Below, piece after piece: positions 7,650-17,145 of a stretch of 62,123 nucleotides of DNA. Numbering within the stretch: position 1 is the first letter of the stretch; every line of letters begins with the position of its first letter. Below the pieces are notes generated by a model. The model was not told where the DNA came from and did no database searches. It saw only the letters and a program-made list of their open reading frames with translations. Origin of the DNA: Cyanobacteria bacterium RI_101 (GTDB lineage Bacteria > Cyanobacteriota > Cyanobacteriia > Cyanobacteriales > Microcystaceae); the NCBI GenBank assembly GCA_016471375.1, contig WGLZ01000035.1, forward strand, positions 1-62,123, given 5' to 3'. The position numbers and the translations under genes are program-made.

Positions 7650-9179
7650 ATGGCTTCCACTCCAGGCATTATCGCCGCCGGTCACCCCCAAACCGCCTCC
7701 GCGGGGCGCTTGATTTTAGAAGCGGGGGGCAACGCCTTTGACGCGGCCATTGCGGCGGTTCTGGCGGCCTGCGTTGTCGAATCGTCCCTAACCTCCCTCG
7801 GCGGCGCCGGTTTTCTCCTGGCCCACAGCGCCGGGGGCGACAATCTACTGTTTGATTTCTTTTGCCAGACCCCCCAGCGGAAGAAGCCCTTGGCGGAACT
7901 GGAGTTTTACCCCGTCGATCTGGATTTTGGCGGCGCGCGGCAGGTCTTTCACATTGGCCGCGGCTCCATTGGGGTTCCGGGAGTTCCGGCGGGTCTCTTC
8001 GCCGTTCATCAACGTTTGGGATCTTTGCCTTTTTCCCTATTAGCGGAGCCGGCGCTGGTCTTGGCCCGGGACGGCTTTCAGGTCAACGATTTCATCGCCT
8101 ACACCTACCGACTCCTGGCGCCGATGTTAACTCAGGGCGCCGAAAATCAGGGGGTTTACGCCCCCAAAGGACGACTGTTAACGGAGGGAGAAACGGGCCA
8201 GAATCGCCGACTGGCGCATTCCCTAGAGTATTTGGTCAAAACCGGCGCCGATGGCTTTTACCGGGGCGAGTTGGCCCGTCATTTGATCGAGAGTTTAGAA
8301 GGCCGGGGCTATTTAGCTCTGGAGGATTTGGCCCAGTATCGGGTAGAGGTTCGCGCTCCTCTCAAGGGCCGGTATCGGGGCTACGACCTCTTAACCAACC
8401 CCGCCCCCAGTTCCGGCGGCGCCTTGATGGTCTTCGCTCTCCAGTTGCTCAACCGTTTAAATCTCTCGGCCTATCCCCTAGGCGGCGCCGATTACGCGTT
8501 CCTAATGGCGGAAATAATGGCCTTGACGAATCAAGCCCGCCAAAATCACTACGACGGCGCGCTCTACGATCCCCAGGGCGCCGAGAATTTATTACGCCCG
8601 GAGCGGGTGGATCTTTACCATGGAGAACTGGCCAGCAAACTCGGGAGCACCACCCACATCAGCGTTTTAGACGCCTGGGGCAACTGCGCTAGCGTCACCG
8701 CCTCCAACGGCGAAGGCTCCGGTCACACGGCGCCGGGGACGGGGATCATGCTCAACAATATGCTCGGGGAAGCGGATCTCAATCCCCAGGGCTTTCACCA
8801 CTGGCCCCCCAATCGGCGCTTGTCCTCGATGATGGCGCCGACAGTGATTTTAAAAAACGGTCGCCCCCAGTTGGTTCTCGGTTCCGGGGGATCGAATCGG
8901 ATTCGCACCGCAATTTTGCAGGTGATTTGCCATTGTTTAGATTACGGTCTCTCGCTACCGGAGGCCATCGCCCGGCCCCGACTTCACTGGGAAGGGGGAA
9001 ACCTAGATTTAGAGCCGGGTTTAACGGCGCCGGCGGGAGACTTCCAACGGGTTAAACTTTGGGAGCAAACCAATATGTTCTTTGGCGGCGTCCACGGCGT
9101 CGGTTTAATCGACGGAGAGTTTGTCGGCGCCGGCGACCCCCGGCGCTCTGGCGCGGCGCTGATTTCTCCTCCGGGGTAA
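7650..9179 (+). CDS. ggt: Gamma-glutamyltransferase family protein
   Basis: An Ntn-hydrolase that cleaves gamma-glutamyl bonds (for example in glutathione) after autoprocessing into two subunits. The 509-residue precursor begins directly with the conserved 'AAGHPQTASAGRLILEAGGN' and has no clear signal peptide, so a cytoplasmic location is possible. The predicted nucleophile is T334 in 'STTHISVLDAWGN', which would become the N-terminus of the small subunit. 'SGHTAPGTGIMLNNMLGE' and 'LSSMMAPTVI' are further family signatures, and 'GSGGSNRIRTA' is the glycine-rich stretch near the active site. It is somewhat shorter than the roughly 580-residue enterobacterial enzyme. The substrate may differ from glutathione. 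Confidence 0.92.
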   Translation: MASTPGIIAAGHPQTASAGRLILEAGGNAFDAAIAAVLAACVVESSLTSLGGAGFLLAHSAGGDNLLFDFFCQTPQRKKPLAELEFYPVDLDFGGARQVFHIGRGSIGVPGVPAGLFAVHQRLGSLPFSLLAEPALVLARDGFQVNDFIAYTYRLLAPMLTQGAENQGVYAPKGRLLTEGETGQNRRLAHSLEYLVKTGADGFYRGELARHLIESLEGRGYLALEDLAQYRVEVRAPLKGRYRGYDLLTNPAPSSGGALMVFALQLLNRLNLSAYPLGGADYAFLMAEIMALTNQARQNHYDGALYDPQGAENLLRPERVDLYHGELASKLGSTTHISVLDAWGNCASVTASNGEGSGHTAPGTGIMLNNMLGEADLNPQGFHHWPPNRRLSSMMAPTVILKNGRPQLVLGSGGSNRIRTAILQVICHCLDYGLSLPEAIARPRLHWEGGNLDLEPGLTAPAGDFQRVKLWEQTNMFFGGVHGVGLIDGEFVGAGDPRRSGAALISPPG

Positions 9180-9290
9180 GTTTTCAATCTCCCAGAGATG
9201 GAGTAAGTTGAGGTAGCGAAAGCGGGCGTTAGTTTGTAATATCGTTAAGAGTCTTCGCCCCCGCTGGTCTGGCCCCATTTGATAACACCC

Positions 9291-11012
9291 ATGCGTCCTT
9301 TGCTTCTGTCCTTGATGACCGCCTTAGTTAACCGCAATTTAGGTTGGCTCTGCCCTCTCTTGCTTCTTGTGACAGTCTTGCCAGCTTTCGGGGAGCGGAA
9401 GTCGGCTGAGTTCTCGCAACAAAATACCGCGACCATTGATCCGATTTGGGCTAATCGTTTTCCCCAGCGCTCTCCTTCCTCCGGGGCCAGACTTCAGTCT
9501 TTTCAACCCAGACAACCGCGCCTGAGCCAAGCGCCGACGGGAGACAACCCCGATAGCGTTGTCTTTCCCAGTAGCGAGCCTCTGCGCCCGGCGCCCCAGC
9601 CCGCTCAAGCTAATCCTTTAGCTCTGCCCCAACCCCCCAAAAATCCGGCGCCGAACCAGCTCAATCCGATGGGGAATCCTCTGCTCTTTCCCACTAAGCC
9701 CGGAGAAGTCAAAACCAATATTCGCCAAGCGATTACCCTTAATCAGGCCATCGAGTTGGCGCTGAAGAATAATCCTCAACTCCAGGCGGCTCGCATTGAA
9801 CTGCAACGGGAAGAAGCCGGTTTAATGGTGGCCCGCTCGGCGCTGTTTCCGACCCTAAGCACGGAATTTTCCCTCAGTCGGGATAGCAGTCCGGCGGCGC
9901 AATTCCAAAACGAACTCGCCGCCCAAAACGCCCAACAACTAGGGGGGACGCCTAACCTTCAAAGCGAGACCAGCACCAACGCCGCGGGCAACGTCCAGTT
10001 AATCTACAACATCTACACCGGCGGGGAGCGCGCCGCTCAAATCGCGCGGGCGGAAAAACAGGTGCGCAACGGTCAACTTCAAGTGGAAGTGATCGCCGAG
10101 CAGACCCGCTTCAACGCCACAGATAGCTACTACGCCCTCCAGGGCGCCGACGCCCAGGTGGCCATCGCCCAGGCGACGGTGGAAGACACCTCCCAAAGTT
10201 TGCGAGACGCCCGCCTCTTAGAACAGGCCGGTTTGGGCACTCGCTTTGACGTCCTGAGGGCGGAAGGGGATTTGGCCACCGCTAACGAGGCCCTGACCCG
10301 CTCCATCGCCGACCAACGCAACGCCCGGCGCCGGTTAGCCCAGATCTTAAACGTGGGGCAACAGGTGGAATTGACCGCCGCCGATGAAATTCAAGAAGCG
10401 GGGGATTGGTCGTTACCCCTGGAGCAGAGCATTGTTCAGGCCTTCAAAAATCGGGCGGAACTGGAACAGCGCCTTGTGCAATCGGAAATCAGCGAGCAGG
10501 ATAGTTTGATCGCCTTGGCTGGCATTAAACCCCAGGTGGATTTTTTGGCTAACTACGATTATCAAAACAACTTTGACAGTTCCGTCGGGGTCGTGGACGG
10601 CTACTCCTTCGCGGCCCGAGTTCGCTGGACGTTCTTCGACGGCGGTCGGGCCTTTGCCCAAGCCCGCCGAGCCTACCGGGAAATGGATTTGGCCCAGACC
10701 CAATTCGCCCAGCAACGGGATCAGATCCGCTTCGATGTGGAGGAATCCTATTACAATCTCATCGCCAACAAGGAAAACATCTCCAGCACCCGGACTAACG
10801 TCGTTCGCTTTGAAGAAGCCCTACGTCTAGCCCGTCTGCGTTTCCAAGCCGGCGTCGGCACCCAAACCGACGTCATTAACGCCCAACGGGACTTAGCCAA
10901 CGCTCGGGGGCGCTTTCTCCAGGCCATTATTGGCTATAACCAATCCCTCAATAGCCTCCAGCGGGCCGTGAGCAACTTGCCGAATAACACGCTCTTTACG
11001 GTTCAACCCTAG
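9291..11012 (+). CDS. TolC-like outer membrane efflux protein
   Basis: An outer-membrane channel of the OEP/TolC family, partner of ABC or RND exporters and type I secretion. The frame opens at a TTG at 9279; the ATG at 9291 starts a typical signal peptide with hydrophobic core 'LGWLCPLLLLVTVLP', so I chose it (573 residues). A Pro/Gln-rich linker of about 110 residues follows, then two OEP repeats beginning at 'ITLNQAIELALKNNPQLQAA' and after 'LPLEQSIVQAFKNRAELEQR', with the family's long coiled-coil helices. The Wzc-like gene follows after a 178-bp purine/pyrimidine-skewed spacer, so a shared export role is possible. In cyanobacteria the single TolC also serves S-layer and toxin export. Confidence 0.9.
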   Translation: MRPLLLSLMTALVNRNLGWLCPLLLLVTVLPAFGERKSAEFSQQNTATIDPIWANRFPQRSPSSGARLQSFQPRQPRLSQAPTGDNPDSVVFPSSEPLRPAPQPAQANPLALPQPPKNPAPNQLNPMGNPLLFPTKPGEVKTNIRQAITLNQAIELALKNNPQLQAARIELQREEAGLMVARSALFPTLSTEFSLSRDSSPAAQFQNELAAQNAQQLGGTPNLQSETSTNAAGNVQLIYNIYTGGERAAQIARAEKQVRNGQLQVEVIAEQTRFNATDSYYALQGADAQVAIAQATVEDTSQSLRDARLLEQAGLGTRFDVLRAEGDLATANEALTRSIADQRNARRRLAQILNVGQQVELTAADEIQEAGDWSLPLEQSIVQAFKNRAELEQRLVQSEISEQDSLIALAGIKPQVDFLANYDYQNNFDSSVGVVDGYSFAARVRWTFFDGGRAFAQARRAYREMDLAQTQFAQQRDQIRFDVEESYYNLIANKENISSTRTNVVRFEEALRLARLRFQAGVGTQTDVINAQRDLANARGRFLQAIIGYNQSLNSLQRAVSNLPNNTLFTVQP

Positions 11013-11190
11013 GGAAAGGAGTGGAGAGAGTGAGAGGAGTGAGGAGAGTGGGAGGAGTGAGGAGTGAGAAGAGTGGGAGGAGTGGGAGGAGTCGGGATAT
11101 TCGCCTCCCATTCCTCCATTTCTTCCTTGTTCCTCCCATTCCTTCCTTTCCCTCATCTCTTCCTTGTTCCTCCCATTCCCCTTTCCCCCA
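11013..11190. repeat. Polypurine block followed by polypyrimidine block (low-complexity inverted repeat)
   Basis: Positions about 11013-11095 are nearly all G/A, with imperfect GGAGTGAGGAG / GTGGGAGGAG units. Positions about 11103-11190 are nearly all C/T, with TTCCTCCCATTCC units, so the two halves can pair as a long imperfect hairpin. The tail runs to the start codon of the next gene. Such sequence can form hairpin or triplex DNA and may influence expression of the downstream gene. No normal promoter was seen inside it. Confidence 0.8.
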
Positions 11191-13005
11191 ATGTCCCTCC
11201 TCCCGCAACGTTTTTGGTTAACCGCTCAGCGCCGGCCCTGGTGGATTCTTGGGACTGTCCTCGGGGGCGCCGGTTTGGGGATGAGTATCGGCATGGCTAA
11301 ACTCCCGCCTTCCCCTGAACCTCGGTTCTATGCGGTGGGGCAACTGTCGGTGGGAACGACAACGCCCCTAACGGAAACGGCGCTGAGAGCGAAACTACTT
11401 ACCCCCCAAGCGATTACCGAAACCGCTCGGGAGCTTAATCTCTCTCCCCAAGAGCAGGACAGTCTCGAAGGCGGCGATCTAGGGTTGACGTTGCCCCCCA
11501 AAGCCGCGCCGCCCGGAGCTAAAAATGTCAATCAATTGGTCACCCTACAGCTGAGTAACGACCAATCAGCCCGCCGCGCTCAGCAAATTTTAGCGGCGCT
11601 GATGACCAGCATCGTCGAGACCAACCAGCGCCTTCAGGCGTCCCGTCGTCCCCAACAGGTGGTGGCGCTGTCTCAACGATTGGAGCAGGCCCAAAAAGAT
11701 TTAGAGGCGGCCGAGCGCCGATTCCGGGATTTCTTAGCTCAACCCGGCAACGCTTCCCTCAGCGCCGACCAAAACCGGCTATCCGAGCAGATTAACCAAA
11801 GTCAAGCTAACCAACAGCGCCTCTGGTCCCAAATTCAGGCGCTAGATCGCCAACGGTTTAGCCCAGGCTTAGCCGCTCGCCAACGGAGTTTGCAGGCCCA
11901 ACTGCGGGCCGAAGCTCGGCGAGAGCGGGGGTTGCGCCAGCGCCAAGGCGAGTTGCCGGAGCGGGAGTTAACCCGTCTGCGTCTGGCCCAGGGAGTCGAT
12001 TTTCAGCGTCTGGTTTATCAGAACTTACTCACCGCCCTAGCCCAGACCCAATCTCTGGAGGCCCAGGAGCTATTGTCCATTGTTCTCCCCGCCACCCCTA
12101 AACCGATTCCCCCGGCGCCCCGAACCCTGCCCCGCGCCCTACTCATCAGCCTCGCCGGTTTGGGCGGCGGTCTTCTGGGGGGACTAGCCAGTCTGGCGAT
12201 TTTAACGAGATTAGCGGATCGGCGCTTGACTCCGGCGGCGCTCCGGCAACTCCTAGAGCGGGAGGGGGTTCCCCTCTTGGCCTACCTACCGACCCTACCC
12301 CGCCGGGGGAACCCTCGCGCTTTAGCCCTGTTGAACGACCGGCTCGACCCCGTTTATCTCGCTTTTTATGAACATCTCAGGCGCCGTCTCGGCGGTCATA
12401 GTCCCCGGATTCCCCAGATTGTTCTGGTGACCAGCGTCGGCAACAAAGAAGGCAAGACCGCCACAGCCTATAACTTAGCCATCGCCTCGGCCCAGGCCAA
12501 TCAACGAACCCTCTTGGTGGAAGCGGATTTTCGGCGGGCCTCTCAATCCGGCGCTTTGGGGATTTTACCCGCTAAGGGCGCCGGCTGGGACAAGAAGGAG
12601 AGCAATTTGGAGGAATGGGTGATTTTGGCGCCGGAGGTGGCCAATCTTTCGATTCTCCCCAGTCTGAGTTGGAATCCGCGGGGAGAGTCGGCCCTGCTTT
12701 CCCCTAGGATGCAACATTTCTTGGTCGGAGCGCGGGGACGCTTTGATTTAGTGCTTATCGACGCTCCCCCTTTGAGTCAGGGACGCGCGGTTTTTCATTT
12801 GGAACCTTGGAGCGACGGCCTCTTACTGGTGACTCGTCCGGGACAAACTTCGGCGCCGCTTTTGACCCAGACCCTCGATCGGCTTAAGCGCCGGGAGACG
12901 CCTCTTCTGGGCGCGGTGATTAACGGGGTGGAGGATCTGTTTGGTTTGGCGCTGAATAATCTCCGGGAAGAAGCGCCGAAGGAAGGCGCCGGCTATCGAG
13001 GGTAA
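11191..13005 (+). CDS. Wzc-like polysaccharide chain-length protein with tyrosine-kinase-type ATPase domain
   Basis: Resembles the bacterial tyrosine kinase / polysaccharide copolymerase proteins that steer export of extracellular polysaccharide. The start at 11191 is preferred to the TTG at 11164, which lies in the pyrimidine repeat. Order: N-terminal membrane segment ('PWWILGTVLGGAGLGMSIGM'), periplasmic coiled-coil Wzz-like region, second membrane segment ('ALLISLAGLGGGLLGGLASL', about residue 325), then the cytoplasmic ATPase. Walker A is unusual, 'VGNKEGKTATAYNLA' instead of GEGKST; Walker A' is 'LLVEADFRR' and Walker B 'DLVLIDAPP'. The C-terminal tyrosine cluster of true BY-kinases is missing (one Tyr in the last residues), so autokinase activity is doubtful. 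It follows the TolC-like gene. Confidence 0.82.
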   Translation: MSLLPQRFWLTAQRRPWWILGTVLGGAGLGMSIGMAKLPPSPEPRFYAVGQLSVGTTTPLTETALRAKLLTPQAITETARELNLSPQEQDSLEGGDLGLTLPPKAAPPGAKNVNQLVTLQLSNDQSARRAQQILAALMTSIVETNQRLQASRRPQQVVALSQRLEQAQKDLEAAERRFRDFLAQPGNASLSADQNRLSEQINQSQANQQRLWSQIQALDRQRFSPGLAARQRSLQAQLRAEARRERGLRQRQGELPERELTRLRLAQGVDFQRLVYQNLLTALAQTQSLEAQELLSIVLPATPKPIPPAPRTLPRALLISLAGLGGGLLGGLASLAILTRLADRRLTPAALRQLLEREGVPLLAYLPTLPRRGNPRALALLNDRLDPVYLAFYEHLRRRLGGHSPRIPQIVLVTSVGNKEGKTATAYNLAIASAQANQRTLLVEADFRRASQSGALGILPAKGAGWDKKESNLEEWVILAPEVANLSILPSLSWNPRGESALLSPRMQHFLVGARGRFDLVLIDAPPLSQGRAVFHLEPWSDGLLLVTRPGQTSAPLLTQTLDRLKRRETPLLGAVINGVEDLFGLALNNLREEAPKEGAGYRG

Positions 13006-13042
13006 TGCGTCTAAAAATATTAAAATATTGCGGGGGTCGCCC

Positions 13043-14179
13043 TCATTCTGGCGACGAGCGCCAACGCGCCTCGACTTGGTTCACTAAAGCGTCAATAAGT
13101 TCCGGCGCCGAGACCTCTGGAAACAGGAAATTAACATGACCCAGTTTGCGGCCGGGGCGAGCGCTATTTTTTTGATACCAGTGAACGTGAGCGCCGGGTA
13201 AACGGGCTAAAGCGAGGCGCTCAGCGCCGTAATCCTTGTCCGCGCTTTCGTAGCCGAGAAGATTCACCATCAACGCCTGGGCGCCCAGCAGTCGAGTCGA
13301 TCCCAGGGGTAAACCCGCCGCGGCTTGGAGATGGAGGGCAAACTGGGAGGTCTGACAGGCGTCCTGACTGAAATGACCGGAGTTGTGAACTCGGGGCGCC
13401 AATTCGTTGAAGTAAAGGTCGCCGTCGGGGGTTAAAAAGAGTTCCATTCCGAGAACGCCCACATAATCGAGAGCGTCCAAAATCCGGCGGCCATAATCTT
13501 GAATCTGGGATTCTACGGCTTCGATATTCGGCGCCGGCGCTAGGGCCCAGCGGCAGACCTGATCGACCTGACGCGTTTCCGCCACCGGGAAAAAAGCGAT
13601 TTCCCCCCCGGAACTCCGGGCCGCCACCAGCGCCAATTCCCGTTCAAAGGGGATGAACTCTTCGATTAACCATTCTCCCGTTCTTAAGGCTAACTCCGGC
13701 ATTCGGCGCTCCCAGTCTTCGGCCTGTTTAAAAATATGCGTGCCCTGGCCGTCGTAGCCCTGACGACGGGCCTTAAGCACACAGGGAAACTTGAGACTTT
13801 GACCCGCCTCGTAAGCGCCGAACCGGGGAACCGGCAGATTTAAGGCTTGTAAAAACTGGCGTTGTCGGAGTTTATCCAGTAGAGGGGCGAGGGAGCCTAA
13901 AGAAGGGCGAAAACAAACTCCCCTTTCGGCTAAGGGTTCTAGGTTCTCTAAATCTACAAACTCGTTTTCAAAGGTAATAATCGGGCAGTGTTCCGCTAGA
14001 CGGGCGGTGCCCTCCGCGTCCGCCACTGGCGCCAAGACGACTCCCGCGGCCAAACCAACGGCGGGATCCTCAGCCTGGGGGGTCTGAACCCAAAGGTTAA
14101 GCCCCAACTTCGGCGCGGCTTGAGCGAGCATCCAGGCGAGTTGCCCGCCGCCCACGACGCCAATGGATTGACTCTGCAT
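13043..14179 (-). CDS. purK: N5-carboxyaminoimidazole ribonucleotide synthase
   Basis: PurK converts AIR, bicarbonate and ATP to N5-CAIR in purine synthesis. The 378-residue ATP-grasp protein starts 'MQSQSIGVVGGGQLAWMLAQAA' and contains 'LKARRQGYDGQGTHIF', 'IEEFIPFERELALVAARS' and 'FNELAPRVHNSGHFSQDAC', all classic PurK signatures. The frame opens one TTG codon earlier; I took the ATG. Length fits the family. The lumenal pentapeptide gene lies 19 bp upstream on the same strand, so the two may be cotranscribed. Cyanobacterial 6S RNA is often encoded next to purK, but there is no room for it on either side here. Confidence 0.96.
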   Translation of the reverse strand: MQSQSIGVVGGGQLAWMLAQAAPKLGLNLWVQTPQAEDPAVGLAAGVVLAPVADAEGTARLAEHCPIITFENEFVDLENLEPLAERGVCFRPSLGSLAPLLDKLRQRQFLQALNLPVPRFGAYEAGQSLKFPCVLKARRQGYDGQGTHIFKQAEDWERRMPELALRTGEWLIEEFIPFERELALVAARSSGGEIAFFPVAETRQVDQVCRWALAPAPNIEAVESQIQDYGRRILDALDYVGVLGMELFLTPDGDLYFNELAPRVHNSGHFSQDACQTSQFALHLQAAAGLPLGSTRLLGAQALMVNLLGYESADKDYGAERLALARLPGAHVHWYQKNSARPGRKLGHVNFLFPEVSAPELIDALVNQVEARWRSSPE

Positions 14180-14198
14180 CAAAATAGCACCTAAACCT

Positions 14199-14696
14199 TT
14201 AAGAACATCCCAAGGATTCCCGGGTGCTGACGCCGGTTTTAGAATTCACCCCGTCCGCTTTTTCGCAAAGACGACTGACCTGCTCGCTGTCCAGCACCGC
14301 TAGGCTAAAATCGGCGCCGGTGATTTGGGCGTCCTTAAAGGTGCTCCGAAGCATAATCGCTTCGGTAAAAATGGCGTCTTCCAGATTGGCGTTGTTGAAA
14401 CTGCTCAGGTAGGCCAGCCCATTGGTTAAATCCGCGCCCCGCAGATCGGCGCCGTCTAGATCGGCGCCGTTGAAGACCGCCCCCCGCAGATCCTGATTGC
14501 GAAAGACGCTTTTGGAGAGGTTGACATTGGTGAATTGAGCGGTCAGCAAATCCTGTCCCGCGAAATCCTGCCCCGACAGAACGGTGTTTTCAAAGGTCGA
14601 GCTGGTGCCCGTCACCGAAGCGGAACTGGCGGCCAAAGCGGAGGGGGCTGTCAACCAGAGACAGAGGCAAACCAAGGTTAGAAAAACTTTGAGCAT
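14199..14696 (-). CDS. Secreted (probably thylakoid-lumenal) pentapeptide repeat protein
   Basis: The frame extends upstream, but the ATG at 14696 begins a clear signal peptide ('[16 protein letters not shown]' then 'APSALAAS'), giving 165 residues. The mature part has A(D/N)LxX repeats such as '[19 protein letters not shown]' that fold as a right-handed square beta-helix. The tail '[24 protein letters not shown]' has the two-cysteine cap typical of lumenal pentapeptide proteins of cyanobacteria and chloroplasts. Role unknown; proposed roles in the family are structural. A TAAAAT -10-like box at about 14740 could serve as promoter in the 202-bp divergent spacer with the histidine kinase gene. 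Confidence 0.85.
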   Translation of the reverse strand: MLKVFLTLVCLCLWLTAPSALAASSASVTGTSSTFENTVLSGQDFAGQDLLTAQFTNVNLSKSVFRNQDLRGAVFNGADLDGADLRGADLTNGLAYLSSFNNANLEDAIFTEAIMLRSTFKDAQITGADFSLAVLDSEQVSRLCEKADGVNSKTGVSTRESLGCS

Positions 14697-14898
14697 AGGG
14701 GCTAACGTTAGGGATGGGGGCGGAGCGCCGCTGTCGCCTATTTTATCCCTTCTCGGGACAGCGCAGTTCAGGATTGCTCGGGGAGCTAACCGGCGCCGGT
14801 TCCCGGTTCGCTTAAGACCGCGATACACTTCCACAAGCTCGGCGCGACAATCCGCCCATTCTAAGGGCTTTAGCCTCTGACGTTTCCCTTCTGATTCC

Positions 14899-17145
14899 AT
14901 GAAAATTCGCGAGAAAATTATCGGCGGCTACGCTCTGGCTCTGGGAACGGCGCTGTTGGGAACCGGGTTGGGTATCTGGCTAGGCAATCATTACCAATAC
15001 CAAGCGATCCAAATCCAAAAGCAGGCCATCGCCGACCACAAACTGCTCAGTGGCCTCCAGGTCAAAATCCTCTACAACCGTCCCGCTAAGCAACTGACGC
15101 CCCTACTCCAAAATCGGGAGGCTTTTAGCCGGGAAGGTCAGGCGTTGACGGAGCGGGTCAAGGACATTCAAACCCTCCTCGACGCCCAGAACCAATCCTC
15201 CCGAGGAACGGCGATTCCCGGACTGGATCCCCTACTTCAGGAGTATGGGGGAACGGTGGCTCAATTCCTGAGTCAAGCCGAGACCTTTGTGCAAGAAACC
15301 GGGCGCTTAATCGCCCAGGGCAAAAGCGCCGAAGCGGAAAAGGCGGTGGTGCAACTGGTGAAAAGTCCGGGCTTTAAGGCCTTCATCGAGTTTCCCGACC
15401 AATTAAAACCCTTTTACGAAACGGCGGAAACCTTAGAAACCCAAGCGGACGAGCGCCTCTGGGAGGCGGGGCGTCTGCGCACTCAAATTATTCTCGGCAG
15501 TCTAGCCTTTTCTCTGGCGCTGGGCGCTCTACTGGCGCTTTTGATCAGCCGCACCATCGCCCGGCCCCTACAGGAATTGACGGATATTTCTCTGCGGGTG
15601 ACCCAGGAGTCCAATTTCGACCTCCAGGCGCCGGTGAGAACCCAAGACGAGACGGGAATTCTGGCCCAGTCTCTAAACCAACTGATTGGCCGGGTGCGGG
15701 AACTGTTGGCGGAGCAACAAAAATACACCCAGGCGTTGGAACAGGCCAAAGGGGCGGCGGACAGCGCCAACCAAGCCAAAAGCGAATTTTTGTCCAATAT
15801 GAGTCACGAACTGCGCACGCCCCTGAACGGGATTCTCGGTTACGCCCAGCTCCTCGGCCGCTCCTCCCTCGGCGCCCAGGCGGACCACGGGGTGGAGATT
15901 ATCTATCAATGCGGCGCCCACCTCTTGACCTTAATCGACGATGTTTTAGATTTATCCAAAATCGAAGCCCGGCGGCTGGACTTGACGCCCCAACCGGTTC
16001 ACCTGCCGGCGCTGATCCAGGGGGTGGCGGAAATCTGTCGGGTGCGGGCGGACAAAAAAGGACTGCGATTTGAGTATGAACCCGATCCCCGGTTGCCCGA
16101 GGCGGTCTGGGCCGACGAAAAGCGCCTAAGGCAGGTCTTGATTAATCTGCTGGGCAACGCCATTAAATTTACCGACCAGGGGCGGGTGGGCTTAGACGTT
16201 CGCCCGGAGGAAAACGGGCGTTTAACCTTTAGCGTGACGGACACCGGCGTTGGCCTGGCCCCGGAGGAGCAAAAAAAACTTTTTCGGGCCTTTGAGCAGG
16301 CGGGAGACGCCAAGCAACGGGCCCAGGGGACCGGCTTGGGGCTAGCCATTAGCCAGCGCCTAGTGGGGTTGATGGGGGGAGCCATCCAAGTCGACAGTCA
16401 ACCGGGGCGAGGCAGTCGCTTTTGGTTTAGCGTCGAATTGCCCCCGGCGCCGAATTGGGGCGAGGAAGTCCGCCGCCATCAAGGGCGGCAAATTATCGGC
16501 TACGAGGGGGAACGGCGCTCTCTGCTGATCGTGGACGACCGCTGGGAAAATCGGGCCGTGCTCAAGGACTTGCTAGAACTGCTGGGGTTTACCGCGGCGG
16601 AGGCGGAGAACGGTCGGGCGGCGCTGGCGGTTTTGGCGGAGCAAACCTTTGATTTGATCATCACCGATATTGTGATGCCGGTTCTGGATGGCTTTGAGTT
16701 TTTGCGAATTCTCAGAGACGATCCCGCCTTGAAAGGCCATAAAGTGATTGTCTCCTCCGCCTCCGTTTCCAATATGGACCGGCAAAAAAGTCTAGACGCC
16801 GGGGGAGACGACTTTTTACCCAAGCCCGTGGAGGTGGAAACCCTCTTGAGTCTACTGGTTGAGCATTTGGGGCTAAACTGGCGCTATGGGGACGATGAGC
16901 CTGCCCCTAACCCCTCTCCGACCCAGGAGCGAATCCCCCCCGGCGAGGAAATCGAGCGCCTGCTAGCGTTAACTCGGGACGGCCGTCTGCCGGCCTTCGC
17001 CGAAATCGCCTCGGCGCTAGCGGAGCGAGACCCCCGCTACGGGCCGTTCCTGCAACGGGCGCTGACCCTGGCCAAACACTTCCAACTCGACGATCTAGAA
17101 ACCTTTTTAACCGAAGCCCTCAAAAATTCCGTCCCTAATGACTGA
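14899..17145 (+). CDS. Hybrid sensor histidine kinase with receiver domain
   Basis: A 748-residue membrane sensor. An N-terminal membrane helix (about 10-30) and a second one (about 196-218) bracket a helical extracytoplasmic domain. HAMP follows ('[15 protein letters not shown]'), then HisKA with phospho-acceptor H303 in '[12 protein letters not shown]', HATPase_c (N-box '[13 protein letters not shown]', G-boxes 'DTGVGL' and 'GTGLGLAI') and a receiver domain with D590 in '[15 protein letters not shown]'. The last 60 residues ('[20 protein letters not shown]...') form a helical tail with no HPt histidine motif that I can see. The stop overlaps the start of the next kinase gene by 8 bp, so the two are translationally coupled. 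The input signal is unknown. Confidence 0.93.
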   Translation: MKIREKIIGGYALALGTALLGTGLGIWLGNHYQYQAIQIQKQAIADHKLLSGLQVKILYNRPAKQLTPLLQNREAFSREGQALTERVKDIQTLLDAQNQSSRGTAIPGLDPLLQEYGGTVAQFLSQAETFVQETGRLIAQGKSAEAEKAVVQLVKSPGFKAFIEFPDQLKPFYETAETLETQADERLWEAGRLRTQIILGSLAFSLALGALLALLISRTIARPLQELTDISLRVTQESNFDLQAPVRTQDETGILAQSLNQLIGRVRELLAEQQKYTQALEQAKGAADSANQAKSEFLSNMSHELRTPLNGILGYAQLLGRSSLGAQADHGVEIIYQCGAHLLTLIDDVLDLSKIEARRLDLTPQPVHLPALIQGVAEICRVRADKKGLRFEYEPDPRLPEAVWADEKRLRQVLINLLGNAIKFTDQGRVGLDVRPEENGRLTFSVTDTGVGLAPEEQKKLFRAFEQAGDAKQRAQGTGLGLAISQRLVGLMGGAIQVDSQPGRGSRFWFSVELPPAPNWGEEVRRHQGRQIIGYEGERRSLLIVDDRWENRAVLKDLLELLGFTAAEAENGRAALAVLAEQTFDLIITDIVMPVLDGFEFLRILRDDPALKGHKVIVSSASVSNMDRQKSLDAGGDDFLPKPVEVETLLSLLVEHLGLNWRYGDDEPAPNPSPTQERIPPGEEIERLLALTRDGRLPAFAEIASALAERDPRYGPFLQRALTLAKHFQLDDLETFLTEALKNSVPND

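Noticed and set aside
7862-8692. 276-residue frame inside ggt
   Set aside because: It overlaps the well-supported ggt gene in another frame and has an Arg/Gly/Pro-rich shadow composition.
13006-14198. 6S RNA gene next to purK
   Set aside because: Cyanobacterial 6S RNA often sits beside purK, but the spacers are only 37 and 19 bp.
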